A stretch of DNA of 63,378 nt from the IMG/VR virus record IMGVR_UViG_3300025168_013869, positions 1 to 63,378 of that record, one strand, 5' to 3'. Below are positions 25,860 through 35,175 of this stretch, one piece after another. Below the pieces are notes generated by a model. That model searched no databases and was not told the DNA's origin. It was given only the letters and a program-made list of their open reading frames with translations. The translations under genes and the position numbers were made by a program. Position 1 is the first letter of the stretch. The number at the start of each line of letters is the position of its first letter. The stretch comes from a virus.

Positions 25860-26458
25860 TTTAATGCTTTTTTACATTTATAATATCCTTGGTCTTTCGT
25901 TTCGCCATCTGTAAATGTTGTTTCGATAAAATACGAGTCTTGAATTTCGAACCCAGTTTTATTTAATAATTCTGTAAAGTCTTTGTTTGAATATTCTAAA
26001 CTATGAAATTTATTACTAGGATTGTAATTAGTTTCTGGTACTATTGGTGTTGTAATTACAAAGTCTCCATCTTTTTTTAATAATGTATTTAATGTTGTTA
26101 AGAATTCAATTCCTTTATTAGATGGCATATGTTCTATTGTCTCTATAGATAAAATTACATTAAATTGTTGATCTTTAATAGTTGAAAGGTCGTTTACAAA
26201 TGTACAATCAGGTGTTTTATATATTTTTTGTGCATACTTGATAGCATCTTTATTTATATCATATCCAATAACATGCTTTGTAAAGTTTGAAAGTAAATTT
26301 GTACCATACCCACAACCACAAGCACAATCTAACCATAACTCATTCGGGCCTAATTTCTTTAAAATTTTTATACATTCAGAATATCGTTCAAAGTGTCTTA
26401 AAGATGGATCAAAATCCATTTCAAATTTCTTTGGAAAAAAGGTTTCAATAGCTTTCAT
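25856..26458 (-). CDS. Class I SAM-dependent methyltransferase
   Basis: 200 residues, UbiE/Methyltransf_11 type. Motif I LWLDCACGCGYGTNLL (Cys in place of the usual Gly at one spot), HVIGYDINKDAIKYA for ribose binding, and ILSIETIEHMPSNKG. Substrate unknown, presumably a sugar intermediate. Overlaps the radical SAM gene by 4 nt. Confidence 0.8.
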   Translation of the reverse strand: MKAIETFFPKKFEMDFDPSLRHFERYSECIKILKKLGPNELWLDCACGCGYGTNLLSNFTKHVIGYDINKDAIKYAQKIYKTPDCTFVNDLSTIKDQQFNVILSIETIEHMPSNKGIEFLTTLNTLLKKDGDFVITTPIVPETNYNPSNKFHSLEYSNKDFTELLNKTGFEIQDSYFIETTFTDGETKDQGYYKCKKALK

Positions 26459-26465
26459 ATCTATA

Positions 26466-27935
26466 TTATTTTATTAAGTCGATTTTTATTTTTCTATCAT
26501 CCAACTCTAATTTATTAATCTTTGGGTTTTGATATATAGAATCACCTGGTATATGAGTTGTAGAGACTTCTTCTACTACACATCCTCCTTTGCTACTAAA
26601 TGAATGATCAACTTTAGTATTAATTAATTTTGGTGCACCTAATTTAAGATCAATTACTCTCCCATTTAATACTAATTCACAATCACCATATAGTAATTCA
26701 AATGATTCTTCTTTGATCATATGCCGATGAGTAGGATGAGATTGGCCTGGTAACATTACTATAATCTTTTTACAATATCGTCTATTAATTTTAGATATAA
26801 TAACAGCTCCAATATTAATAAACTCATCTAATCCATAATGACATGAAATATCAACATCATCCTTTTCTGTTATTGTTACATTTGCTGCATGTAATATATC
26901 ACTAACTTGAGATTTTATTTTATGAATAATAGATTGCTTCTTAACATCTACTATGTCAGAATATTTTAATCCTTCGTTAGATTTCAAATCTCGAGTTAAC
27001 TCTGATCCAATAATATCATAATACGATGATGCATTTAACATACCTTCTTGCACCGGCATTGCGTAATAAATATCATTATCAGTTATGGTATGTCCTTTAT
27101 AAATATCATTTCTTAAATATACTCCCCTCTTAAGAGCAACTAAAGCTTTCTTTTCATTTTTAGATTTTCCTTGTGATGCTTGGAATAATTGATCTACTTC
27201 TTTTATAACCGTTTCCATTTGGTCTGGTGTTAATGAATAATCATTTAATGCAATATCATTAGTTTTTACTCCTATATGCTTTTCAATGATTGTACATCCC
27301 ATTGCAATTGCATATGGCGTCATTGATTTTTCTAATGGAGATTCATGAGTAGAAAATCCAATTTCTATATCAGGAAATTCTCGTTTCATATCTTTAATTC
27401 TATCTAAATTTGAAACGTTTATTGGAGTTGGATATTCTCCTACACAATGCATGAAAGCAAAATCTCTTCCCTTTTTCTTAAATAAATTATAAACACGTCT
27501 TACTGTATTTAACTCGACGCCAGCCGTTGAAATTATTATTTTTTTATTAATATTCGATAATTCTTCTAGTAATGGCCAATCATCAACAGAACAACTTGCT
27601 ACTTTTAGAACATCAATATTCAATTCATTTGTTAATGGGATTGACTCATTATCGAACGGAGTAGTAATAGCTAATAATCCTTTAGATTTAATATAATCTA
27701 CAATTTCCTTGAACTCAGATTTATCTAATCGAGTTTCATTAAATCGTTTAACATATTTCAGGTCACTACGAGTCTGATATTCTGGATGTATAAATGTATC
27801 TAGGTTACGGAATTGTAACTTAATACCAGCTGTTAGATTATTATCCTTAGATAATATAGCAAATTCATCTACTATTTTTTTTGCGTGATCAACACTTCCC
27901 ATATGGTTATTAGCCATTTCAAATATATATAACAT
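26466..27935 (-). CDS. NeuB-family nonulosonic acid synthase fused to a cupin
   Basis: 489 residues. About 1-260 is the NeuB TIM barrel: YIFEMANNHMGSVDHA, KVASCSVDDWPLLEEL, IISTAGVE, MHCVGEYPTP and EKHIGVK. About 270-345 is the SAF (antifreeze-like) domain: RGVYLRNDIYKGHTIT. About 370-475 is a cupin: MLPGQSHPTHRHMIKEESFE supplies metal His/Glu. NeuB enzymes join phosphoenolpyruvate to an N-acetylated hexosamine to give sialic, legionaminic or pseudaminic acid; which one is not readable here. The added cupin is unusual for the family and may isomerise or bind the sugar. First gene after promoter 27956-27987. Confidence 0.88.
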   Translation of the reverse strand: MLYIFEMANNHMGSVDHAKKIVDEFAILSKDNNLTAGIKLQFRNLDTFIHPEYQTRSDLKYVKRFNETRLDKSEFKEIVDYIKSKGLLAITTPFDNESIPLTNELNIDVLKVASCSVDDWPLLEELSNINKKIIISTAGVELNTVRRVYNLFKKKGRDFAFMHCVGEYPTPINVSNLDRIKDMKREFPDIEIGFSTHESPLEKSMTPYAIAMGCTIIEKHIGVKTNDIALNDYSLTPDQMETVIKEVDQLFQASQGKSKNEKKALVALKRGVYLRNDIYKGHTITDNDIYYAMPVQEGMLNASSYYDIIGSELTRDLKSNEGLKYSDIVDVKKQSIIHKIKSQVSDILHAANVTITEKDDVDISCHYGLDEFINIGAVIISKINRRYCKKIIVMLPGQSHPTHRHMIKEESFELLYGDCELVLNGRVIDLKLGAPKLINTKVDHSFSSKGGCVVEEVSTTHIPGDSIYQNPKINKLELDDRKIKIDLIK

Positions 27936-27955
27936 AATTCTTTTTTTTATTTATA

Positions 27956-27987
27956 TAAATATAACAAATTTTTCTCGGATATCCTAG
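27956..27987 (-). promoter_or_regulatory. Promoter-like element upstream of the NeuB fusion
   Basis: Minus strand CTAGGATAT, exactly 14 nt, then TTATATTTATAT. One of the clearest copies; it divides the glycan cluster into two transcription units. Confidence 0.7.
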
Positions 27988-27989
27988 TA

Positions 27990-28769
27990 CTAATAACTCT
28001 TTATTCTTCCAATTGATTCTAAATATGCAATGGATTGTTCTTCAGCTGCAAAATTATGTAGTTCCAGTCCGGGTGAATATACCTGTTCAAAATAATGTAA
28101 ATTTTGGGTGGTATCTGCATTTTTATAAAAATCAAAACCAAATATATTAACTGATTTAAAGAATGATAAGAATAAATGTATTCCAAAAAATCCTGCACTA
28201 GGTTCAGTAGCTGATAAATTTTCTAGTATTGTTTTCTGAACTGATGGTTGTACTATACTTATTTTATTTGATCCATTAATGTTATTAATTAAACCACCAA
28301 CTAAATATCTAGATGATAAGTTCATATCAGATTTTAATATAAAATGTTCATCTTTAAGTGTTGGTATAAAATTAGAATCAAAACTTGTTAACTGATTACA
28401 TTCTTTATATCCAAAAACTTTTGCTGATATTACTCTGAAGTTTGTTTTTGTGCCGACCTGTATTTCATATCCTTTTGTCTGGCTATGATTGAATCGTACT
28501 ATTATATCATGTGCATCAATAAAATTACCATATTGATTTTCTAACACGGTTGGAGCATTTCCAACTATTGCACAGGTTTTGTCAGAAAAATTATAATTAA
28601 ATTTATCATCAATTATATTATTTGATAATAATAATATTTCATCTAAACTATAATCATCTTTATTTACGCCAAACTCTTTATCAAAATATGAACTTCCAAT
28701 GGAATGTTCATGTTTAATCATATCCTGATAGTCATGTTTTGAAATGAATATATCTTCTTTAAGCTTCAT
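27990..28769 (-). CDS. GT29-like sialyltransferase
   Basis: 259 residues. All four sialyltransferase motifs appear in order: L (66-95, CAIVGNAPTVLENQYGNFID and on through HDIIVRFN), S (190-212, PSAGFFGIHLF then VNIFGFDFY), motif III (HYFE, 225-228) and VS (HNFAAE, 238-243, His-x4-Glu). GT29 enzymes use CMP-sialic acid and are best known from eukaryotes, with scattered bacterial and viral members. Together with NeuB and NeuA homologues one transcription unit away, it predicts transfer of a nonulosonic acid. No signal peptide or membrane anchor, unlike Golgi enzymes. Confidence 0.85.
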   Translation of the reverse strand: MKLKEDIFISKHDYQDMIKHEHSIGSSYFDKEFGVNKDDYSLDEILLLSNNIIDDKFNYNFSDKTCAIVGNAPTVLENQYGNFIDAHDIIVRFNHSQTKGYEIQVGTKTNFRVISAKVFGYKECNQLTSFDSNFIPTLKDEHFILKSDMNLSSRYLVGGLINNINGSNKISIVQPSVQKTILENLSATEPSAGFFGIHLFLSFFKSVNIFGFDFYKNADTTQNLHYFEQVYSPGLELHNFAAEEQSIAYLESIGRIKSY

Positions 28770-29703
28770 AAAGATCTTCTATTTGTAATGGACCATCATT
28801 GATATGCATATTAAATAAAGCTTTTTGTATAGTATTATCATACTTATCTATTACAGATTGAAACTCATTTCTTAAATTTTTATTTCTATAACCCCAGCCC
28901 CATCCATATTTTTTCCTCCAGTTCATTTGATGATCTTGAGAATTAGTATCACCAAAATAATGAGGGTTATATGTCTGTGAGTCTGGTACTCCTGCTGCAT
29001 GTTTTAAGCTTATATGATGTTTAACTATTAAATCCGTGAAACCTATATTACAAATATTATTAAACATAAATTGGTGTGCGACATCATCACCCCAGAGGTT
29101 CAAATTATAATCTGTATCGATATTGATACATGTCTTAAATAGATTAATATTAATACCAGTTGCTATATAATTTGTTGATTCGACTACACAATAATCTTTC
29201 TTTAAATAACTATCTGGTACATTTTGATACCAACTTGAATATGGAGGTTCAAGTATACCTTTAATTAAATTTCCTCTTCCTAATCTATTAGATGTATCTA
29301 CATCATTGAATCCAAACATTCCAACGACTTGTTTGAAATTTTCATGTTCTATAAGTTTGTCATCTAATTTTTTCCAAAAGTCTTCAGTTACAGGATATGC
29401 ATCATGCTGGAACACTATTAGCCAATCAATATCTGTATCAGTATTATCTAGAAATTTAATAGCTTCATCTACACAGTTCTGCATTGGTAATGTATCTCGA
29501 TCGGTTTCTATATTTGTAATATTAAATTTTTTACAAATCTCTTTACCATATTTCACTTGTTCATCTGTAGATTGTACATCTATATTTAAGAATAAAACAT
29601 CTTCTACAGATTTTACATCTACCTTTTTATAGAATAATTCCTCGAATAAGATATAATTATTTCTACTTGCAAATAAAACGGCATACTTCTTTTTATATTT
29701 CAT
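28759..29703 (-). CDS. GT-A-like glycosyltransferase
   Basis: 314 residues. YAVLFASRNNYILFEELF start, then LIVFQHDAYPVTEDFWKKL where HDA is the likely acidic metal motif, and a downstream NLWGDDVAHQFMF stretch of acceptor-type residues. Overlaps the sialyltransferase gene by 11 nt. Confidence 0.7.
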   Translation of the reverse strand: MKYKKKYAVLFASRNNYILFEELFYKKVDVKSVEDVLFLNIDVQSTDEQVKYGKEICKKFNITNIETDRDTLPMQNCVDEAIKFLDNTDTDIDWLIVFQHDAYPVTEDFWKKLDDKLIEHENFKQVVGMFGFNDVDTSNRLGRGNLIKGILEPPYSSWYQNVPDSYLKKDYCVVESTNYIATGININLFKTCINIDTDYNLNLWGDDVAHQFMFNNICNIGFTDLIVKHHISLKHAAGVPDSQTYNPHYFGDTNSQDHQMNWRKKYGWGWGYRNKNLRNEFQSVIDKYDNTIQKALFNMHINDGPLQIEDLYEA

Positions 29704-29707
29704 ATTA

Positions 29708-30694
29708 TTACTTAATTTTATTTATACTATAAACTTCTAACCAATGATCACACATTTCATGCATCATAGATTCAAATGTATATTCTGGTTTCCATCCTAG
29801 TTCTGTTTTTATTTTAGTCGGATCTCCTTTAAGGTATGGTAACTCCTCTGGTCTTAAGAACTTTGGGTTTTGAGTGACATATTCTTTATAATCTAGTCCT
29901 AGATACTTAAATACTAAATCACACATTTCTCTAACCGAATGAGTTTTTCCTGTAGCTACTACCCAATCACCTGGTTCATCTTGTTGCATCATTAAGTGCA
30001 TTGCTCTAACATAATCTTTAGAATGGCCCCAATCTCTATATGAATCTATATTACCTAGTTCAAGTTTGTCTTGAAGACCTAACTTGATTCTTACAGCTGC
30101 CTTAACTACTTTATTAGTTACAAAATTACTTCCCCTCCTAGGCGACTCATGATTAAATAAAATTCCATTAACTGCATGTAGTTTATAAGCTCTTCTATAA
30201 TTTCTTACTATATTATACCCAAATACTTTTGAACAACCATATGGTGATACTGGATTCATTGGTGTTGTTTCTTTCTGGGAGTTATTTGATTCTATTGATA
30301 ACCCAAACATTTCAGATGAACTTGCTTGATAAAATTTTGCTTTTGGGCATGCTCTTCTATATGCTTCTAATACATTGAGTACACCCATTGCATTTGTTTG
30401 AACTGTAAATTGTGGAATATCAAAACTAATTCTTACATGGCTTTGGGCTGCTATGTTATATATCTCATCAGGTTGTATTTTATCTAATAACCTTTCTATA
30501 CCACCTTGATCTAATAAGTCGCCATAATATGTATGAACCATATCTTCCAAATGGGATATTCTACTGTCTTGTGTCTCTGCTGTAGAATGTCGTCTGACTA
30601 TTCCGTGCACTTCATATCCTAAGTTTAATAAGTATTCTGCTAAATAACTTCCATCTTGGCCTCCTATTCCTGTAATAAATGCTTTCTTTTTCAT
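29708..30694 (-). CDS. gmd: GDP-mannose 4,6-dehydratase
   Basis: 328 residues, extended SDR. FITGIGGQDGSYLAEYLL is the Gmd-specific cofactor loop; GIVRRHSTAETQ, the catalytic AQSHVRISFD and SSSEMFG, then YGCSKVFGY (Tyr-x-x-x-Lys), and NHESPRRG are all typical. It makes GDP-4-keto-6-deoxymannose, precursor of fucose, rhamnose or perosamine. With the aminotransferase gene directly downstream (30697-31335), perosamine is a reasonable guess. Confidence 0.92.
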   Translation of the reverse strand: MKKKAFITGIGGQDGSYLAEYLLNLGYEVHGIVRRHSTAETQDSRISHLEDMVHTYYGDLLDQGGIERLLDKIQPDEIYNIAAQSHVRISFDIPQFTVQTNAMGVLNVLEAYRRACPKAKFYQASSSEMFGLSIESNNSQKETTPMNPVSPYGCSKVFGYNIVRNYRRAYKLHAVNGILFNHESPRRGSNFVTNKVVKAAVRIKLGLQDKLELGNIDSYRDWGHSKDYVRAMHLMMQQDEPGDWVVATGKTHSVREMCDLVFKYLGLDYKEYVTQNPKFLRPEELPYLKGDPTKIKTELGWKPEYTFESMMHEMCDHWLEVYSINKIK

Positions 30695-30696
30695 AA

Positions 30697-31335
30697 TTAT
30701 CTTGTTTGTAAATATATATCTACTTCATTTTTTTTATTGAATATTCTCATCTTTGATACATCTGGCCAATCATCTATTGACCATTGCCTTGGAGTTGTTT
30801 TTATTGCATCATCTAATTTATTTAGGCCTTGTTGTGCAGTTTCTGGTGTCATATAATAATGATATCCCATGGAACTAATGTCCTGATCTCCCCATGGAGA
30901 ATCTGGTGATCTACCATCGTATGACATTCGTTTAAGTTCGATTGCTGCATCTTTATTATCTGTTAATATAATACCTCCCCTACCCAGACTTAGGTGTTTC
31001 CTGAATTGAAAACTTATACACATAAATGATCTAGGAATATAACTATCCTCCTTCCATAGTATTGCAGCATCTATTATCGGATCAAAGCCTTCATGATTAG
31101 TTAGATAATAATAGTCTTTCCATTTTTCATCTGTCCATTTTAATTGAATACCTAATTTTTTAGAAAGAAATGGAACTGAGATATATGTATGCCTAGGAAC
31201 GTTAATATAACTAAAGTTTTGGTATCTTAAACATAATTCCAATCCATGTGTACAACAATCTACTGCAACTGCAAAAGGCGCACCAAAGAATTCTGCTATT
31301 TTATTCTCAAATGTTTTAATTACTTCAAAACTCAT
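30697..31335 (-). CDS. Shortened DegT/DnrJ-type sugar aminotransferase
   Basis: 212 residues against 360-400 for the family. CISFQFRKHLSLGRGGIILTD carries the internal aldimine Lys in the usual SF-x-x-x-K-x-L context. The N-terminal cofactor strand FAVAVDCCTHGLELCLRYQ is present, but the C-terminal small domain is reduced to a remnant. Likely uses PLP to put an amino group on the 4-keto sugar from Gmd. The shortening may mean altered dimer contacts or loss of activity. Confidence 0.78.
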   Translation of the reverse strand: MSFEVIKTFENKIAEFFGAPFAVAVDCCTHGLELCLRYQNFSYINVPRHTYISVPFLSKKLGIQLKWTDEKWKDYYYLTNHEGFDPIIDAAILWKEDSYIPRSFMCISFQFRKHLSLGRGGIILTDNKDAAIELKRMSYDGRSPDSPWGDQDISSMGYHYYMTPETAQQGLNKLDDAIKTTPRQWSIDDWPDVSKMRIFNKKNEVDIYLQTR

Positions 31336-31736
31336 ATTATTATATTATCAACTCTAAATGTATCTGATTCATAATCTTTGCCTCCTCTTTTCCCTTGTGA
31401 GAATACTACAAACTCATTACCTTCAGGTCCAATTCTTAATGCATGTATCTCATTAGGACCAGTCGAAACTAAATCTCCTTTGGTTGCTACAACCATCTTT
31501 GCTTTCTCATTTGAATTTACTGGCTTGTACCAGTATTCTAATGAACCTCTAGTCATTAGCATATGTTGAGTAGTTTCTTTATGATAATGATTTCCTCTAA
31601 TTGCGTTTGGTTCTGATATAACAGTTGCTACATGATTTATATCTTCTGCGTAAAATAAATCTACTATAGTACCTCTATCATCTATATGCATTTCTAATGG
31701 TTCTTCTACGTCTTTCCAAATATTTTTTATTTTCAT
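31332..31736 (-). CDS. Cupin sugar epimerase/isomerase-like protein
   Basis: 134 residues, one cupin barrel: DDRGTIVDLFYAEDINHVA, IRGNHYHKETTQHMLM (metal His), GSLEYWYKP, and ISTGPNEIHAL-like closing strand (VSTGPNEIHALR). Resembles the 3,4-ketoisomerase/3,5-epimerase group (FdtA/RmlC-like) that works on dTDP- or GDP-keto sugars. 4-nt overlap with the aminotransferase gene. Confidence 0.75.
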   Translation of the reverse strand: MKIKNIWKDVEEPLEMHIDDRGTIVDLFYAEDINHVATVISEPNAIRGNHYHKETTQHMLMTRGSLEYWYKPVNSNEKAKMVVATKGDLVSTGPNEIHALRIGPEGNEFVVFSQGKRGGKDYESDTFRVDNIII

Positions 31737-31740
31737 TATG

Positions 31741-32901
31741 TTATATTGTTAAAAATGTTATGTTTGCTTTACTAATTTTTTGTAGTTTTTCTTTTAATAA
31801 ATCTGATATATTCCATGAAAGTATTATTGCATATACTTCATCGTACTTTTCAAATACAGTTTTATCATCAAGTATAGGTATTCTAGTTAAAGGTGTATAT
31901 TTTCCAATTTTATACTCAGAAACATCAGTTACATAATCTAAAACAGTATTATCTATGTTATAGAAATTTAGAAATGTATTACCTTTGGCAGCTGCTCCTA
32001 TACCTACTATAGGTTTACCTGTTTTTGAAATTGCATACAATTTTTCTAGAAAGAGTGCTCTTGATTTTTTAATATCTTTCATAAATCTATCATACCGCTC
32101 TTGTGTAAATAGTCCTTCCTTTTCCTCTTGGTGTATAAACCTATTCACAGCTTCAGAAATAGAACATTTTCCTTTCTTAGCAAAAACTCTAATTGAACCA
32201 CCATGATAATCTACCCATTGTACATCATATACTGTTAGTCCAGCCTTTGCTAATAATTTTACTGCTGCTTTAACTGTAAAGTAACTAACATGTTCATGAT
32301 ATATTTGATCAAATCTTTTATCAACTATTGTATTATACCAATAAGGAACTTCAAATACAAATGTTCCTTTGTTTGATAATACTCTTTCTACATCTTTTGC
32401 AAATTCTAATGGATCATTTGCATGATTGAATACATTATTAGCTACTACTAAATCGTAACTATCAGATGACAGTGCATCATAACTAAATAAACCGCATATA
32501 GTATCTATACCTCTTTCATTTGCTATGTCACACATTTTTCTTGATGGATCAATTCCTAATACAGAATGACCTTGATCTTTAAATTGCTTAGAAAGATATC
32601 CATCATTAGATCCTATTTCAAGTACCTTACCAATTGTTTCCCAGAATACATTATTAGTTACAGATGTAGCAAATGAATCCCAATGTTCTCTAGATACTTT
32701 AGAATTAGCAGATGTATATGAATAATCATATAAATTATATCTTTGGTCTGCACTTGTTTCATATACTAATTTAACTAAACCTGATTCTTGATCTAATTTA
32801 CATTGTAATGGGTAAACTGGTTCTGGTAAGTTAAGTTGGGCTTCAGATACAAATGTGTCTGCAAATGGATGCATTCCTAAATCTATTATTATGTCTTTCA
32901 T
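31741..32901 (-). CDS. Sugar C-methyltransferase (NovU/TylC3-like)
   Basis: 386 residues. N-terminal GMHPFADTF and PLQCKLDQESGLVKL recall the zinc-binding domain of the family, though most Cys ligands are gone. The SAM core has VLEIGSNDGYLSKQF and GIDPSRKMC. A C-terminal domain with VGIGAAAKGNTFLNF and LDYVTDVSEYKIGKYTPL is diagnostic of deoxysugar C-methyltransferases. It would add a branch methyl to a keto-deoxy sugar. Confidence 0.82.
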   Translation of the reverse strand: MKDIIIDLGMHPFADTFVSEAQLNLPEPVYPLQCKLDQESGLVKLVYETSADQRYNLYDYSYTSANSKVSREHWDSFATSVTNNVFWETIGKVLEIGSNDGYLSKQFKDQGHSVLGIDPSRKMCDIANERGIDTICGLFSYDALSSDSYDLVVANNVFNHANDPLEFAKDVERVLSNKGTFVFEVPYWYNTIVDKRFDQIYHEHVSYFTVKAAVKLLAKAGLTVYDVQWVDYHGGSIRVFAKKGKCSISEAVNRFIHQEEKEGLFTQERYDRFMKDIKKSRALFLEKLYAISKTGKPIVGIGAAAKGNTFLNFYNIDNTVLDYVTDVSEYKIGKYTPLTRIPILDDKTVFEKYDEVYAIILSWNISDLLKEKLQKISKANITFLTI

Positions 32902-33308
32902 TATATCTTTTCTTTATCTATATCTATACCAAAATATGGACCTGTTTTAAATTCATAGAATATAGTATCTTCTTCTACTACCTCTAATGAATGTCCACCT
33001 CTATATAATACAATACAATCACCATCAGTTAAAATAGACTCATATAGTATACTATTATCTAAATCATAAAAGATTCCTTTAACCTTTCCGTTCAATATTA
33101 TCCAAGCTTCTTGAGTTATATTAGTAGTTCTATCTATTTGTAAATGTTTATGTGCAGGTACTATAGTTCCTAATTTTAATTTTCTACCAGATACTTGTAA
33201 AAATTCTTCGTCCGGACTTAAATCTGTTCTATACTCTGATATCTCATGAAACCTTAGTTCTGATAGTATCAATTTTGTTGGATCTATTTTTGAGTATATT
33301 TTCTTCAT
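32901..33308 (-). CDS. WbuC-like cupin protein
   Basis: 135 residues. Single cupin: GTIVPAHKHLQIDRTTNITQ supplies His ligands, then AWIILNGKVKGIFYD and CIVLYRGGHSLEVVEED. Such cupins often sit in O-antigen clusters without a known reaction. Start abuts the methyltransferase gene. Confidence 0.7.
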   Translation of the reverse strand: MKKIYSKIDPTKLILSELRFHEISEYRTDLSPDEEFLQVSGRKLKLGTIVPAHKHLQIDRTTNITQEAWIILNGKVKGIFYDLDNSILYESILTDGDCIVLYRGGHSLEVVEEDTIFYEFKTGPYFGIDIDKEKI

Positions 33309-33309
33309 A

Positions 33310-34035
33310 TTAAGCTATCTTATGTTTATTAAATATATCTAAAAGTTCTCGTGATAACAAGTCTTTTCCTAAAAAGTTATTAATATCTTTTGGTTCATCA
33401 GGTTTGAAGGCTCCTACATATATTGGCTTATTAGCTGAATTATATCTCATATCAAATTGAGTACAACCTACATTAAATTGGTTATTCAATAATGTAAATC
33501 TACGTTGTATATCTGGATATAGATTATAAACCATATTTACTATATTCTCATCACCTTTATTATCAACTGCGGGATGTGTTCTATTTTCTTTCATAAACTT
33601 GATAATTAATTCCCATATATCAACACTTGATGGTTTCACAAAAATTGATCCTGTATTCCATTGTTCTGCATTAATATATCTACACATTCCTATATCTGCA
33701 CCAAATGCTGGAAATTCAAATTTCTGTAGTGGCCAATCATCAAAATCATGAAACCAGAACGGTTCGGTGATTAATCCTTTATCTAATAATTCCCAAATAC
33801 CAAATTGTTTATTGAAATACTTATTAAATTTACATTCATGTTCTAATCTGATTATTGTAACATCTTTATATTCGAAATCTAAATTTGTACATATTACAAT
33901 GTCTTCAGCTTTCCAACCTAACTGTAAACTATTATCAATCTGTGCTCTGAAATAATTAAATAACTCTTCTTGTTGCCATTGGTGTCCATAAGTTACATCA
34001 TTAACAAAGTCTTGAAATATAACTACATTCTTCAT
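33310..34035 (-). CDS. GT-A-like glycosyltransferase
   Basis: 241 residues. FWFHDFDDWPLQKFEFP contains the DxD (DFDD) expected in GT-A enzymes; QWNTGSIFVKPS forms the acceptor-side strand. Overlaps the next GT gene by 4 nt. Confidence 0.68.
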   Translation of the reverse strand: MKNVVIFQDFVNDVTYGHQWQQEELFNYFRAQIDNSLQLGWKAEDIVICTNLDFEYKDVTIIRLEHECKFNKYFNKQFGIWELLDKGLITEPFWFHDFDDWPLQKFEFPAFGADIGMCRYINAEQWNTGSIFVKPSSVDIWELIIKFMKENRTHPAVDNKGDENIVNMVYNLYPDIQRRFTLLNNQFNVGCTQFDMRYNSANKPIYVGAFKPDEPKDINNFLGKDLLSRELLDIFNKHKIA

Positions 34036-34658
34036 ATTGTTTCATAAAATGCATTTTGCTTTTCTTGTCTTCCAATATCCTTTGGATGGTATAAACAGAA
34101 TTTTTCTTCTGCTGGAAGATTTGCAAATTTAGTGTAACCTCGTAATTGTTCATGTACTGGTTTTATCCAATATATGTTTTCTATATTTCTATAGATTCTC
34201 ATTTGCCAGTCTGGAAAGTTAACCCATTTATCTTCATTTACTCTCCAGCCCCATTTAGCAATATGACCATCCGTAATACCTGCAACTGTGTTTACTCTTG
34301 GGACCCAATATGCTTCTACATCTGCATTTGATTCTAGAATAAATGGTAAAGCTTCTAATAGGTATTCATTTGGTATTTCATCTGCATCAATAGCAAATAT
34401 CCAATTACCATCACAATTCTTATTAAGATTGTTCTTATGTGCTGCAAAGTTTTTATTTAATTTATGCTCAATGAGTCTATATTCATCAAATGGTTTATTT
34501 TCAAACTTTTCGCATACACTCCATACTTCTTTAGTAGCAGTTGTATCCATTTGGACTACTACTTGATCTTCTTTTCTTTTATGCTCAAATAGAAATGTTA
34601 ATAATTTCTCTATTTCTTTGTGTTCATTACATACTGTAATTGCGTAACTAATTTTCAT
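34032..34658 (-). CDS. Family 2 glycosyltransferase
   Basis: 208 residues. SYAITVCNEHKEIEKLLTFL is the family 2 start; WIFAIDADEIPNEYL carries the DxD motif (DAD). WRVNEDKWVNFPDWQMRIYR is a typical product-domain stretch of small waaE/KdtX-like enzymes that add heptose or glucose to a lipopolysaccharide core. Complete though short. Confidence 0.82.
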   Translation of the reverse strand: MKISYAITVCNEHKEIEKLLTFLFEHKRKEDQVVVQMDTTATKEVWSVCEKFENKPFDEYRLIEHKLNKNFAAHKNNLNKNCDGNWIFAIDADEIPNEYLLEALPFILESNADVEAYWVPRVNTVAGITDGHIAKWGWRVNEDKWVNFPDWQMRIYRNIENIYWIKPVHEQLRGYTKFANLPAEEKFCLYHPKDIGRQEKQNAFYETI

Positions 34659-34659
34659 A

Positions 34660-35175
34660 TTATTTTCCTATTATAGAATAGAATTTATCCATTGCACTCT
34701 TGAACTCTTTTTGTGGATATGGTATTGCATTTTCAATATCTATTATATGAGTATGGTATTCAACTGGGTCTTTACCTTCTACTGGATATTCTATTCTTTC
34801 ATCAAGCGTTAACTCTCTTACTAATGCAAGCTTCCATTCATAATTATCTTTATCCATTCCTTCTGCATATAAACAAGCAGCTGGAGTTCTTAATGTTACT
34901 AGATACCATATTTGATCTAATAAATTATCTGCATACTTAGTATCTTTATATAGTTGTGGAATTCTTGTTTCATATTCTGTTACTGCATCACTTCCAAACT
35001 TAAGTTTTTCTGTTGTAGTATATCCAGTTTCCATACATATACGAGATTCTATATTTGTGGCTTCGTCTGCTTCTATTAAGACACATTTATTTCCTGTAAA
35101 TGGAGAGATATCATCATAATCTAATTTTAACCCTGCCGGGTTTGTAATTTCTATTTTTGTTTTTTCTTCTTTCAT
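34660..35175 (-). CDS. Hypothetical acidic protein in the glycan cluster
   Basis: 171 residues, no family recognised. Segments FTGNKCVLIEADEA and RICMETGYTTTEKLKFG look like a small beta domain; the C-terminal 90 residues are mixed alpha/beta (WKLALVREL, YHTHIIDIENA). Overlaps the glycosyltransferase gene upstream by 4 nt, so it is made together with it. Confidence 0.6.
   Translation of the reverse strand: MKEEKTKIEITNPAGLKLDYDDISPFTGNKCVLIEADEATNIESRICMETGYTTTEKLKFGSDAVTEYETRIPQLYKDTKYADNLLDQIWYLVTLRTPAACLYAEGMDKDNYEWKLALVRELTLDERIEYPVEGKDPVEYHTHIIDIENAIPYPQKEFKSAMDKFYSIIGK

Noticed and set aside
27990-28769. MKLKEDIF start of the sialyltransferase as another capsid-targeting leader
   Set aside because: No [L/I]-x-E within the first 20 residues, and the gene is a cytoplasmic glycosyltransferase in the glycan operon.
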